A stretch of DNA of 26,367 nucleotides from an uncultured Oscillospiraceae bacterium (GCA_910577565.1 CAJTNJ010000014.1:1-26367); one strand, 5' to 3'; counted from the first letter of the stretch, positions 7,193 through 16,774 are shown. A program made the numbers and translations. Notes: a model not told the origin generated them from the sequence alone.

Positions 7193-10100
7193 ATGAAGAG
7201 GAATAAAAATTTTTATTTAAATAGGATTATTGCCATTTTGATTTGTTTGGTTATAGCTTTAGGTGTAGTATTAACGCCAGTTATTGCTAAAGAATTGCTT
7301 ACAAATAATGATGCACCTATATCTGAATATGCATTAGTTAATAATGAAGCTAATTCAAACACACCAGAAAGCAATTTAAATAATAATAAAAATAACTTAA
7401 ACACACCAAAAACTAAATCATATGTTAACACAGTTAAAGCAAGGTCTGCAAATTCATCTTTTGGTTTAAAACCGGGACAGTATGTAGATATTGATCTTAC
7501 AAATAATAATGAAGGAATTAGTCAAATAGCTGTTCAGTTTTCAAAAGATGATGGTTCGACTTGGAGTGACCAAGTTATAGCTGAACGTTTAGGCAATGAC
7601 TCTAAAAAATACAATGAATATGACGTACACCGAAGTAAAGTTTATGAAGCAATTGCCCCTTCAGGTTTTGAGAATTACAATTCCATAAAAATAATTAACA
7701 AAAATAACGGAAATGAAATCACTGCTAATCTTGCTGATAATCAAATTGGAACTGATATTGCTTTTAAGTTTTGGAATGATTTTGTTAATGGAGGTCAGTG
7801 GATAACATACTATTCTTCAAGCCAAGAAATCAATGTTAATAAATTAATTGATAAAGATGGAACAAATGAGCTTTATCCTCTAAAAACTACACTTTATGAT
7901 TATTATACTGAAAATGAAGTGATAAATGGATGGGGAAATGCTTTAGAGGATGAATCAAGACGCGCTTATGACCCAAAACCACAAAATACATTTAATGGAT
8001 TTATTGGATTGTTTGTTGAATCTAAAAATAATTGGTTATATCCGCTATATTTTGGTAACTTCTACGGTAAAGATGATAACTACTTCCCTAATTTTAAAAA
8101 CAAAGTAAATAATTCAAGCAATCTTGCAAATTACAACACAAGTGTGCGTAATTTGGTTGATAAAAAACTATCTGCAAATGGAAATATTCAATCTAATGGT
8201 ATAGAATTGCCAATTTTTGATTCGTCGTTCCTTGCTAATAATAATATTGGACAAACTGTTAACACTGTATTGCCTTTTAGGAGATATAATAAAGAAGATA
8301 ATGGTAATTTAAAATATTATGGCTTTAATAGTGATATTAGTAATACGTTTAATAATGATGGTATAGTAGATAATGTTTGGTTTAGCAGAAATAATAGTCT
8401 TTGGCAAAATACGTCATCAGGAGAATGGCAAATTAACTACAGTAATGATCCAAAATATAGAATTAATGACGCAGCATCGCAATATTCGGCAGATCCTGAC
8501 AGAGTAGGATTTTTCCCATTTGATACTGCCACCGCAGCAGGTGGTAACACAAACAACAATGCATGGAACTTCGGATTTGGTATGAAAAGTGAAGTTAATT
8601 TCTATCTACCTTCAGGTGGAGCGGAAGATGGAGAAGATTTAAAATTTGAATATACCGGAGACGATGATTTATGGGTTTTTTTGGATGGAGTTTTAGTATT
8701 GGATATAGGAGGAGATCATAAAAAATCTGGTGGAGAAATAGATTTTGCAACGCTTAAATCAACATATAAAAATAATGGTTATGATGTAACAAATGATCAA
8801 ACTTATGCTCCAAATAGAGTAGAGGAATTTCCAAGCTTGTTTGGTAGTGATGGTAATCAACAATTTAATAATGATGATCCACTTAAAGTGCACAAATTAA
8901 CTATGTTTTATATGGAAAGAGGAATGGTAGAATCAAATTTTCACCTAAACTTTGTTCTTACTCCAACATATGGTGAACTTGAGCTTGAAAAAGAAGTCAA
9001 TGTTGCAAATGTTAACAATGGTTTAAAAGACTACTTGATTGAAACAAATGACTTTAAATTTAATATTTATAAAGACAAAGACACTAAGGGATCATATAGT
9101 CCGCTTGCCAATTTTGAATATAAATATATGGAAGGTGATAATTTTTTAACAAAACGTACAGATTCAAATGGTGGGTTAAACATCAATAGCAATTATATTT
9201 CAAAATTCAATGATCCCTATTTTGAAGGAGATAGTGCAAAAATTATAGAGGCAGATACTTCGCCAATGATTTATAACACAACTTATGAAATGACAGATCT
9301 TGATACAGGAGATTTTATAAAAAATGGTTCAGGAAAAGAATTAGAATTTCCTTGGGAACAGCTAAAATCAATGGGAGAAATTATAGGAAGGCATGTTAAA
9401 TTTATAAACGATCCATATTTATCGAATTTAGTTGTAACCAAAAAAGTTGTTAATCCTGATGATACTGAAGTTGAAGACAAAGATGTTACAAACGATTTTG
9501 AATTTAAATTAGAATTAAATCTTGGTGCAGGAGAAGCATATTCACCTTATAAGTTGTCATATAGCAAAACTGACAAATATGGTAATGTTACTGAAGGAAC
9601 ATTATCAAAAGACGGATATTTTCAACTTAACAATAAAGATTCTATTAATTTTTCCGGATTGCCACAAGGTATAACTTATAAAGTGGTTGAAATTCCAAAA
9701 TCGGGATATACAACGACCGAGTATATTAGAACTGGAACACTTAATGATTCGAAAATCGAAGTGGATTATGTAAATGAGATATTTAAAACGAAAATATCTT
9801 TAGTGAAATACTTTGACGGAAATGTCGAAACTACGGCTGACAGATTTACCTTTAATTTATATGAAAAAATAAATGATCAATATAATTTTATAGAAGAAAA
9901 GAAAAATAATTCTGATGGAACAGTCAGTTTCTCAGGCCTTGAATATATGAGTGCAGGTGTTCATTATTACAAAATAGATGAAGTTGATACTGTGATTCCA
10001 ACCATAAATTATGGCAAAAGCATATATGCAAAAGTTGAAGTGCAAGAGGATGCGACTAAAGGGCTTATTTCTACAGTGACTTATTATGAAGATGAACAAT

Positions 10101-10615
10101 ATACCAAAGTTTTAGAACAACCTAGGATTGATAACTCAACTAAGCTTGGAAACATTACTATAAAAAAGGTAGATAGAGATACGCAACTAGGATTAAAAGG
10201 TGCTAAATTCAAATTAGTCCCTGCAAAAATTGAAAATGGAGTTTGGTCAGACTTAACACCGACATCATTTGACGAAGCAGTCGAATATGTAGTAGAAAAT
10301 GATGATGGAACTCTTACCTTTACTAATTTAAATATTGGTGATACCATTCCGTATTATTATCAATTATATGAAACTGAAGCGCCTTCAAATCACCAATTAC
10401 TTGGTTCTCCAATTAAGATAACTATTGATGAAAACACAACAAACTTTAGCGGTATAACATGGAACTATAATGAAACTATTTTAGTTAATGATGCAGAAAA
10501 TAATGTTCTTCCACTAACAGGTGGAACCGGATGGATGGTTTTAGGAATTATGGCAATTATATTTTTAATTGCTGGTGCAATAACTTATTTTCGAAAAGGC
10601 AAAAGAATGGAATAA
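7193..10615 (+). CDS. Pilus tip adhesin with fibro-slime and Cna-B domains, LPXTG-anchored
   Basis: A 1140-residue secreted protein. After a signal sequence (about 1-33) comes an Asn-rich linker and a region of unknown fold to about residue 430. A fibro-slime (PA14-like) domain follows at about 435-600; it shows VGFFPFD, YTGDDDLWVFLDGVLVLDIGG and a late F-rich MFYMERGMVESNFHL. Several Cna-B/SpaA-type beta-sandwich repeats follow to about 1090 (LVVTKKVVN, GNITIKKVD... QLYETEAP with the isopeptide glutamate). The sorting signal LPLTG is at 1106-1110, then a membrane helix and KGKR tail. It lies first in the operon, before shaft pilin and sortases, as tip pilins often do. The fibro-slime domain suggests binding to a carbohydrate or host ligand, but the ligand is unknown. 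The ribosome site (GGACGTG) is weak. Confidence 0.85.
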   Translation: MKRNKNFYLNRIIAILICLVIALGVVLTPVIAKELLTNNDAPISEYALVNNEANSNTPESNLNNNKNNLNTPKTKSYVNTVKARSANSSFGLKPGQYVDIDLTNNNEGISQIAVQFSKDDGSTWSDQVIAERLGNDSKKYNEYDVHRSKVYEAIAPSGFENYNSIKIINKNNGNEITANLADNQIGTDIAFKFWNDFVNGGQWITYYSSSQEINVNKLIDKDGTNELYPLKTTLYDYYTENEVINGWGNALEDESRRAYDPKPQNTFNGFIGLFVESKNNWLYPLYFGNFYGKDDNYFPNFKNKVNNSSNLANYNTSVRNLVDKKLSANGNIQSNGIELPIFDSSFLANNNIGQTVNTVLPFRRYNKEDNGNLKYYGFNSDISNTFNNDGIVDNVWFSRNNSLWQNTSSGEWQINYSNDPKYRINDAASQYSADPDRVGFFPFDTATAAGGNTNNNAWNFGFGMKSEVNFYLPSGGAEDGEDLKFEYTGDDDLWVFLDGVLVLDIGGDHKKSGGEIDFATLKSTYKNNGYDVTNDQTYAPNRVEEFPSLFGSDGNQQFNNDDPLKVHKLTMFYMERGMVESNFHLNFVLTPTYGELELEKEVNVANVNNGLKDYLIETNDFKFNIYKDKDTKGSYSPLANFEYKYMEGDNFLTKRTDSNGGLNINSNYISKFNDPYFEGDSAKIIEADTSPMIYNTTYEMTDLDTGDFIKNGSGKELEFPWEQLKSMGEIIGRHVKFINDPYLSNLVVTKKVVNPDDTEVEDKDVTNDFEFKLELNLGAGEAYSPYKLSYSKTDKYGNVTEGTLSKDGYFQLNNKDSINFSGLPQGITYKVVEIPKSGYTTTEYIRTGTLNDSKIEVDYVNEIFKTKISLVKYFDGNVETTADRFTFNLYEKINDQYNFIEEKKNNSDGTVSFSGLEYMSAGVHYYKIDEVDTVIPTINYGKSIYAKVEVQEDATKGLISTVTYYEDEQYTKVLEQPRIDNSTKLGNITIKKVDRDTQLGLKGAKFKLVPAKIENGVWSDLTPTSFDEAVEYVVENDDGTLTFTNLNIGDTIPYYYQLYETEAPSNHQLLGSPIKITIDENTTNFSGITWNYNETILVNDAENNVLPLTGGTGWMVLGIMAIIFLIAGAITYFRKGKRME

Positions 10616-10617
10616 TG

Positions 10618-10633
10618 GTATAGTTAAACATTA
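10618..10633 (+). repeat. 16-nt direct repeat upstream of pilin 1
   Basis: GTATAGTTAAACATTA is identical to 14381-14396, ahead of pilin 2. It suggests that the duplicated unit began upstream of the pilin gene and included leader DNA. Confidence 0.6.
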
Positions 10634-10740
10634 ATCACAACAAATAAAGTCTTACTACAGAAAAAATTAATATAACCGCACATATTAATTTTTAATCTGT
10701 TTAAAATATATAAAAATTTTAATGATAAAGGAGAATTAAA

Positions 10741-12687
10741 ATGAAAAAGATTAAATCACTTTTTGGTATATTGATGAGTCTTTTTATGACTATATCATTA
10801 ATTTCGGTCCCAGTATTAGCAGCAAATCCATCTTTAATTGACACGACTCAAAAAGTTACAGTAAACATTCACAAATATGAATTAACAGAAACTCAGCTGG
10901 AAGAATTAAAACAAGGCAATGTTCATGACACTGGTGAAGAATTAGCAAGTCCACCAAGTTATCTTGGACTAAAAGGTGTTAAGTTTTCTTACTACCAAGT
11001 TGGTGCTATAGGTGAGACAGAAAATCATATAAAAACTGATAAGTCAACTCTTACCGGCATAACCACAAGTTTTGCTCTAGGTGAAAATGGTTTACCATTA
11101 GATGGTTGTTATGTAATTCACGGTGAAACTGAGGCAACAAATGCAAATGGTGAAACAAAGTTCGAAATTAATGCTGATGGAACAGGTGATCAAATGGGTC
11201 TTTATTATGTAGTAGAAACACAAAGCCCTGAACATGTTACAGCTAAAACTGATCCGTTTTTTGTTTATTTACCAATGTCAAAAGCAAATAAAAATGCTTG
11301 GAACTATAATGTTCATCTTTATCCTAAAAACGCTACTACACTTGGTGCGGTAATTTTAACAAAAAAACTTGACAATGGTACAAAAACATTACCAGAAAAT
11401 GTTGTAGCACAATTTAAATTACAATACAGAAGTATAGATGCAACAGGTGATGCTCCTTGGACCGATATAACTGATGATCAAGGAAATGTTAACATTTACA
11501 CAACAATAAATGGTGGAGCTAATCATGGTAAACTTGCTGTTGATGATTTGCTTGTTAACCAATATAGATTTATAGAGACAGGTGTGTTTGATGTAACTAA
11601 TGGCAATCTAACTCCATCCACCACAATTGGTGTTAACAATACGTCTATAACATTTAATATCAATAAAGGCGACACAGGTAAAGTAGACGATTATACATTT
11701 GTTGAAACTGGAACTGTATATAAAGTAGATTGTAATGACTACACTTTGCCCACGCCCAGTAAATCTATTCAAGTAGATGCTTCAACAAATGCTGAGCATA
11801 ATGGATATAATGTTGGGGATACTGTAACTTGGAATATTTTATCTAATATTCCTATCGATATAGCAAATTATACGAAATTTAGTGTTTATGATACATTCGA
11901 CACGACCAAATTAACATATAAAGGTGATGGCGATGTAGTTGTTAAAGCAGGAAATACTACTTTAACAAAAGACACTGATTATAAAATTATAACTTCTACA
12001 AGCGGAAATGATTTTACTTTAGAAGTTGGTTTCATTGGAGTAGAAGGAATTACAAGCAATGCACTAAAAAATGCAGTTGCAGCAGATTCATCTGCAAATA
12101 TTACAGTTTCATTTAAAACAACTATCAATCAAGGCATAGCTAATGTAATTGAGAACCAAGGAAAATTTGAATTTAATAATAGTTATGGCACTAATAGCGA
12201 AAAATCTACTAACAAAACTGAAATTCATTATGACGGTGTTAAGTTTATCAAACAAAATACTGATTTACCATCGACAGTGCTTCAAGGAGCAGAGTTTGCT
12301 TTATATCCGACAGAGGCAGATGCAAAAGCTGGTACCAATCAAATTGCAACAGCAACTTCAGATGCAAGTGGTTATTTTGAATTTGTAGGTCTAGCATATG
12401 GTGATGTGAATGTTGATTACACCACTGCAAACACAACTTACTATATGGTAGAAACAAAAGCACCAGATGGTTACCAATTGACAAACCAAATATATAATGT
12501 AAACATATATCATAACAGCTACCAAACAACCAATGCCAATCCAATTGTGGTAGAGAATACTACTGCTACAATATTGCCATTAACCGGTGGAATTGGTACA
12601 GTAATATTTACAATACTTGGTATTGCGTTTATTGCCGGAGCTTTCGTCTTGCTAGTAAGAATTAGAAAAGATAAAACTAACCGCTAA
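10741..12687 (+). CDS. Major pilin, SpaA type, paralogue 1
   Basis: A 648-residue shaft pilin. The signal peptide is cut near residue 27-28 (VPVLAAN). The N-terminal domain contains an E-box-like YYVVET (155-160). The pilin motif WNYNVHLYPKN is at 187-197; its lysine (196) should be joined to the sorting signal of the next subunit by a class C sortase. A fimbrial D2-type isopeptide domain follows (KSIQVDA... YNVGDTVTWNI... TKLTYKGD), then a Cna-B domain with a clear E-box (YYMVETKAP, from 567). The sorting signal LPLTG is at 612-616, followed by a membrane helix and RIRKDK tail. AAGGAG lies 7 nt before the ATG. The gap to the tip gene is 125 nt. A hairpin at 12727-12762 separates it from the sortases. 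Confidence 0.92.
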   Translation: MKKIKSLFGILMSLFMTISLISVPVLAANPSLIDTTQKVTVNIHKYELTETQLEELKQGNVHDTGEELASPPSYLGLKGVKFSYYQVGAIGETENHIKTDKSTLTGITTSFALGENGLPLDGCYVIHGETEATNANGETKFEINADGTGDQMGLYYVVETQSPEHVTAKTDPFFVYLPMSKANKNAWNYNVHLYPKNATTLGAVILTKKLDNGTKTLPENVVAQFKLQYRSIDATGDAPWTDITDDQGNVNIYTTINGGANHGKLAVDDLLVNQYRFIETGVFDVTNGNLTPSTTIGVNNTSITFNINKGDTGKVDDYTFVETGTVYKVDCNDYTLPTPSKSIQVDASTNAEHNGYNVGDTVTWNILSNIPIDIANYTKFSVYDTFDTTKLTYKGDGDVVVKAGNTTLTKDTDYKIITSTSGNDFTLEVGFIGVEGITSNALKNAVAADSSANITVSFKTTINQGIANVIENQGKFEFNNSYGTNSEKSTNKTEIHYDGVKFIKQNTDLPSTVLQGAEFALYPTEADAKAGTNQIATATSDASGYFEFVGLAYGDVNVDYTTANTTYYMVETKAPDGYQLTNQIYNVNIYHNSYQTTNANPIVVENTTATILPLTGGIGTVIFTILGIAFIAGAFVLLVRIRKDKTNR

Positions 12688-12726
12688 ATTATAGCTTATA
12701 TATTTTAGCATAAAGGAACAAAACTA

Positions 12727-12762
12727 AAAGCAGGAGGTAGGCAAAAACCTATTTCCTGCTTT
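12727..12762 (+). terminator. Hairpin after pilin 1 (partial terminator or processing element)
   Basis: AAAGCAGGAGGTAGG (12727-12741) pairs over 15 bp with 12748-12762, including two G-U pairs, round the loop CAAAAA. Only a TTT follows, so termination is probably leaky. The left arm holds AGGAGGT, an ideal ribosome-binding sequence, locked in the stem, but no start codon lies at usable distance. The same element recurs after pilin 2. It likely sets the pilin-to-sortase mRNA ratio. Confidence 0.6.
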
Positions 12763-12781
12763 GTGATTATGGTATGGTGTA

Positions 12782-13642
12782 ATGATAAAAAAAATTATAA
12801 TAATTATTTTGTTGATTTTTGGTATTGGCTTGTTGGCATATCCATTTGCAGGTAATGTATATAACTATATAAGGCAAATGATGGCAATAAACTCTTACAA
12901 TCAACAAATATCACAGTTAGATGAACAAAGAAAAAATGATATTATGAAATATGCAGAAGAGTACAATAAATCTTTGGCTGAAGGCAATCAACTAAGTGGG
13001 CTTCAAGATCCATTTAATGAGGATAAAATGAAAAAAAGAGCTTTTACTGCCGGAGCATATAGCGGATTGAATATGGAAGATAAAGTAATTGGTTATATTA
13101 AAATTCCATCAATAAATGTAGACTTGCCAATTTATGATAATACTTCTGAAATTGCTCTGAGAAAAGGTGTTGGGCACTTAAGTAATTCTTCTCTACCCAT
13201 AGGCGGTTTAGATACCCACTGTGTTCTTACTGGTCACACCGCTCTTGCTGCCGCTACTCTTTTAAGCGATCTTGACAAGTTAAACTTAGATGACTTATTT
13301 TATATTAAGGTTTTAGACGAACTTCACACATATAAGGTAGATCAAATTAAGGTTGTATTGCCAACAGATACTTCTGATCTTAGAATTGAAAGAGGAAAAG
13401 ATTATATTTCACTTATAACCTGCACACCATATGGTATAAATACTCACAGGCTTATTGTTAGAGGCACAAGAGACGATGAAGCAGGAAGTCAAGAAATTTT
13501 ATTGCAAAATGATGATTTTTGGGAAATGATTCTCAGAAACTCATATTTAATTGTTACAATAATAATTGCTATTTTAATTATAATTATTACTTTGATTATT
13601 ATAATTGTTCGCAAAAGGAGAAAGAATGTCAAAAATGATTAA
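12782..13642 (+). CDS. Class C (pilin) sortase, first copy
   Basis: A 286-residue membrane transpeptidase that links pilin subunits through isopeptide bonds at the cell surface. It has an N-terminal membrane helix (about 4-22), a lid segment with the class C motif DPF (76-78), catalytic His152 in LTGHTAL, Cys214 in LITCTPYG and Arg223 in NTHRLIVRG. A C-terminal membrane helix (about 255-276) precedes a basic tail, as in class C sortases. The start codon has only a weak ribosome site (GGTGT); the strong AGGAGGT is 44 nt away inside the hairpin. The 3' end overlaps the second sortase. Confidence 0.93.
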   Translation: MIKKIIIIILLIFGIGLLAYPFAGNVYNYIRQMMAINSYNQQISQLDEQRKNDIMKYAEEYNKSLAEGNQLSGLQDPFNEDKMKKRAFTAGAYSGLNMEDKVIGYIKIPSINVDLPIYDNTSEIALRKGVGHLSNSSLPIGGLDTHCVLTGHTALAAATLLSDLDKLNLDDLFYIKVLDELHTYKVDQIKVVLPTDTSDLRIERGKDYISLITCTPYGINTHRLIVRGTRDDEAGSQEILLQNDDFWEMILRNSYLIVTIIIAILIIIITLIIIIVRKRRKNVKND

Positions 13643-14339
13643 GAGAAAAATTATATATATTTTTGCTATAATTTTTCTTTGCATTGGTATAACTATTTTG
13701 TGTTTTCCAAAATTAGCTCAACAAATTAACAATTATCAGGATGAAAAGATAATAGAGGAGTTTAATGAGCTTGCATTAAAAAATAAAGATGGCAATAATG
13801 AAAACAGTATAAATCTTGATAAGTTGTTAGAAGATATGCAACAATATAATGAAAATTTATATAAAAATGGAAAGCAAAACGTTCAAGATCCATATGTATA
13901 TGCTCAACCTAGTTTTGATTTAAGCTCATATGGAATAATGGACAGCATATTTGGATATATTGAAGCTCCGGCTATATCCATGAGATTACCAATATATTTG
14001 GGAGCAAGCAACAATAATATGAAAAAAGGCGCAGGAAATCTATCGCAAACATCCGTACCAATAGGAGGCATAAATACAAATGCCGCTCTCTCAGCTCATC
14101 GTGGGATGATAACAAAAACTATGTTTGATAATATAGTTTATTTAAAAAACGGTGATGATATTTATATAACAAATTTTTGGAAAACTTTGCACTACAAAGT
14201 TTATGATATAAATATTATATTTCCAAATGAGTCATCAATCGTTGATATACAACCTAACCGCGATCTAATAACTTTGATCACCTGCCATCCTTATGGTTCA
14301 AATGAACAAAGATTTGTGTTAACTTGTGAGCGTGTGTAA
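13626..14339 (+). CDS. Class C-like sortase, second copy, without C-terminal anchor
   Basis: A 237-residue sortase with an N-terminal membrane helix (about 8-28), a coiled linker, a lid-like segment QDPY (87-90), His158 in LSAHRG, Cys220 in LITCHPYG and Arg229 in EQRF. Unlike its neighbour it stops directly after the catalytic domain (VLTCERV) and has no C-terminal membrane helix. The lid aromatic is Tyr instead of the common Phe or Trp. I place the start at 13626 because AGGAG (13616-13620) is 5 nt ahead. This gives a 17-nt overlap with the first sortase and suggests translational coupling. It could differ in substrate choice, for example joining tip to shaft or handling pilin 2. Confidence 0.9.
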   Translation: MSKMIKRKIIYIFAIIFLCIGITILCFPKLAQQINNYQDEKIIEEFNELALKNKDGNNENSINLDKLLEDMQQYNENLYKNGKQNVQDPYVYAQPSFDLSSYGIMDSIFGYIEAPAISMRLPIYLGASNNNMKKGAGNLSQTSVPIGGINTNAALSAHRGMITKTMFDNIVYLKNGDDIYITNFWKTLHYKVYDINIIFPNESSIVDIQPNRDLITLITCHPYGSNEQRFVLTCERV

Positions 14340-14380
14340 ATTTAATATTTTCCCAGATATATTGTTAAATTGAAATTATA

Positions 14381-14396
14381 GTATAGTTAAACATTA
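14381..14396 (+). repeat. 16-nt direct repeat upstream of pilin 2
   Basis: Identical to 10618-10633 ahead of pilin 1. It marks the left edge of the duplicated pilin unit. Confidence 0.6.
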
Positions 14397-14425
14397 TTAG
14401 TATTACTGTAGAAAGGATAATGAAA

Positions 14426-16402
14426 ATGAAAAAAATTAAATCACTTTTTGGAATATTGATGAGTCTTTTTATGACTATATCATTAATTTCAATCCCATTA
14501 TTAGCAGCTAATCCATCTTTAATTGATACATCCAAAGAAGTAACAGTAAACATTCATAAATATGATATTACAGAAGCTCAGTTGGAAGAATTAAAACAAG
14601 GCAATGTTCATGACACTGGTGAAGAATTAGCAAGTCCACCAAGTTATCTTGGACTAGAAGGTGTTAAGTTTTCTTACTACCAAGTTGGTGCTATAGGCGA
14701 GACAGAAAATCATATAAAAACTCGTAAGTCAACTCTTACCGGCATAACCACAAGTTTTGCTCTAGGTGAAAATGGTTTACCAGTAGATGGTTGTTATGCA
14801 ATTCACGGTGAAACTGATGCAACAGATGGAAATGGCTTAACAAGTTTCGAAATTAATGCTGATGGAACAGGTGCTCAAATGGGTCTTTATTATGTAGTAG
14901 AAACACAAAGCCCTGAACATGTTACAACTAAAACCGATCCTTTCTTTGTTTATTTACCAATGTCAGCGGTAAATAAAAATACTTGGAACTATAATGTTCA
15001 TCTTTATCCTAAAAATGCCACTACACTTGGTGCGGTAATTTTTTCCAAAATATATGACTTTAGTCATTGGAGTGATTTGAAATCACTACCAGAAAATGTT
15101 GTTGCACAATATAAATTACAATACAGAGATATAGATACAACCATAGATCCATCTGTAGCTGATTCTTGGACTGATATGACTGATGAAGATGGTAAGACAA
15201 AAATTTGTCAAACAATAAATGGTGGATATTATCATAGTAAGATTGTTGTTAATAATTTGCCTGTTAACCAATACAGATTTATAGAAATAGGTGTATTTGA
15301 TGTTGATCCATATACTGGCACTCTAACTCCATCCACAACAATTGGCGTCAATTATACATCTTTTAATAATTTTAAGGTTAATAAAGGAGACACAGGTTTT
15401 GTAGACATTGATAAATGTACTGAAACTGGCACTGTTTGTCATTTATATGATTACGACTACACTTTGCCTGCTCCCAGTAAGTCTATTCAAGTAAATGATT
15501 CGACAAGTGCTGAACATAATGGATACAATGTTGGGGATACTGTAACTTGGAATATTTCATCTAATATTCCTCTAAATATAGGTAGTTATTCGAAATTCAT
15601 TGTTCGTGATGTGCTTCCTATAAGTAAATTAACATATACAGGTGATGCAGACGTAGTGGTTAAAGCAGGAAATAATACTTTAAAAAAAGATACCGATTAT
15701 AAAATTATAACTTCTATAAACGAAAATGATTTTACGCTAGAAGTTGATTTCATTGGAGTGGAAGGGGTTGCAAGTTATGCATTAAAATCAGCAGCTGGTT
15801 CAGACCTTAACGTTTCATTTAAAACAACCATAAATAAAGAAGGCAAAGCTGATGTGATTGAGAATGAAGGAGAGATTGATTTTAATACTGATTTTCATGA
15901 TTATGGTATTAGTCTTATAAAAAAAACCAACAAAACTGAAATTCACTATGACGGTGTTAAATTTATCAAGCAAGCCGATAAAGCATCAATAGCGCTTCAA
16001 GGTGCAGAGTTTACTTTATATCCGACAGAGGCAGATGCAAAAGCTGGTACAAATCCAGTTGCAACAGCAATTTCAGACGAAAACGGTTACTTTGAGTTTG
16101 TAGGTTTAGCATATGGTAATGTGGATGATGATTATAAAATTGCAAATACAACTTACTGTATGGTAGAAATAAAAGCACCAGATGGTTATCAGTTGACAAA
16201 CGGATTAACTTATGTACCTATACAACACAACTTCTACCAAATAACCAATGCTAATCCAATTACGATAAGGAACTCTCCTGATATAAAATTGCCGCTAACC
16301 GGTGGAATTGGTACATTAATATTTACAATACTTGGTATTGCATTTATTACCGTAGCTTTAATCTTGCTGATAAGAATTAGAAAAGACAAAACTAATAGTT
16401 AA
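14426..16402 (+). CDS. Major pilin, SpaA type, paralogue 2
   Basis: A paralogue of the pilin at 10741. The start is set at the second ATG (14426), 9 nt behind GAAAGG and matching MKKIKSLF of the first copy; the ATG at 14420 is only 3 nt from that site. It has the same architecture: signal peptide, N-terminal domain, pilin motif WNYNVHLYPKN, D2-type domain, Cna-B domain, LPLTG and basic tail. DNA of about the first 500 nt is almost identical to pilin 1, whereas the middle (about residues 208-340) has diverged strongly with insertions. The last E-box reads YCMVEIKAP, with Cys in place of Tyr. Several extra Cys occur (KICQ, DKCTE, GTVCH), unusual for a surface pilin. It is followed by a copy of the pilin-1 hairpin. 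Confidence 0.9.
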   Translation: MKKIKSLFGILMSLFMTISLISIPLLAANPSLIDTSKEVTVNIHKYDITEAQLEELKQGNVHDTGEELASPPSYLGLEGVKFSYYQVGAIGETENHIKTRKSTLTGITTSFALGENGLPVDGCYAIHGETDATDGNGLTSFEINADGTGAQMGLYYVVETQSPEHVTTKTDPFFVYLPMSAVNKNTWNYNVHLYPKNATTLGAVIFSKIYDFSHWSDLKSLPENVVAQYKLQYRDIDTTIDPSVADSWTDMTDEDGKTKICQTINGGYYHSKIVVNNLPVNQYRFIEIGVFDVDPYTGTLTPSTTIGVNYTSFNNFKVNKGDTGFVDIDKCTETGTVCHLYDYDYTLPAPSKSIQVNDSTSAEHNGYNVGDTVTWNISSNIPLNIGSYSKFIVRDVLPISKLTYTGDADVVVKAGNNTLKKDTDYKIITSINENDFTLEVDFIGVEGVASYALKSAAGSDLNVSFKTTINKEGKADVIENEGEIDFNTDFHDYGISLIKKTNKTEIHYDGVKFIKQADKASIALQGAEFTLYPTEADAKAGTNPVATAISDENGYFEFVGLAYGNVDDDYKIANTTYCMVEIKAPDGYQLTNGLTYVPIQHNFYQITNANPITIRNSPDIKLPLTGGIGTLIFTILGIAFITVALILLIRIRKDKTNS

Positions 16403-16442
16403 ATATAACTTCACTATTTTTTAGAATAAAGAAATAAAACTA

Positions 16443-16478
16443 AAAGCAGGAGGTAGGCAAAAACCTATTTCCTGTTTT
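16443..16478 (+). terminator. Hairpin after pilin 2, copy of 12727-12762
   Basis: The left arm (16443-16457) is identical to that of the first copy. The right arm (16464-16478) differs by one C-to-T change that keeps a G-U pair, so the stem is preserved. It ends the pilus locus. Confidence 0.65.
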
Positions 16479-16730
16479 GTGATTATGATATTTAAATATA
16501 TTTTTATTGTTATTGTATAGATACAGGTAACAAAATTCAGCTAAGCTAAACTGATAAAGTGTGAATTGCCTGAAAATTTCAAGTTTTTATGAAGCGTAAA
16601 TCAGTTAGTGTAATTTTTTCAATTATATGTTTTTTATTTAATTCTACTGCTGCACTTTAAATTTTTTATTGTGCAGATCCTACTTCTGTAATTTCATTTC
16701 ACAAACAAACGAAATTTTTTATATTAAGCA
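16479..16730. other. AT-rich intergenic stretch
   Basis: I see no convincing gene. A weak imperfect inverted repeat lies near 16523-16572 (CAGG...AATTCA with TGAATT-GCCTG). Confidence 0.35.
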
Positions 16731-16774
16731 AAAAATTAATCTGTACCTAACAAACAAGGTATAGATTAATTTTT
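16731..16774. terminator. Bidirectional terminator between pilus locus and GGGtGRT operon
   Basis: An 18-bp stem (16731-16748 with 16757-16774, one G-U pair) has an 8-nt loop and A/T runs on both sides. It terminates the minus-strand operon. Confidence 0.8.

Noticed and set aside
12248..12544. Antisense frame inside pilin 1, repeated inside pilin 2 (16011-16199)
   Set aside because: Conservation between the copies follows from the pilin duplication; His/Leu-rich composition is typical of antisense translation.
12732..12738. AGGAGGT as ribosome site of the first sortase
   Set aside because: It lies 44 nt from the ATG and inside a stable stem, and no in-frame start lies at 5-12 nt.
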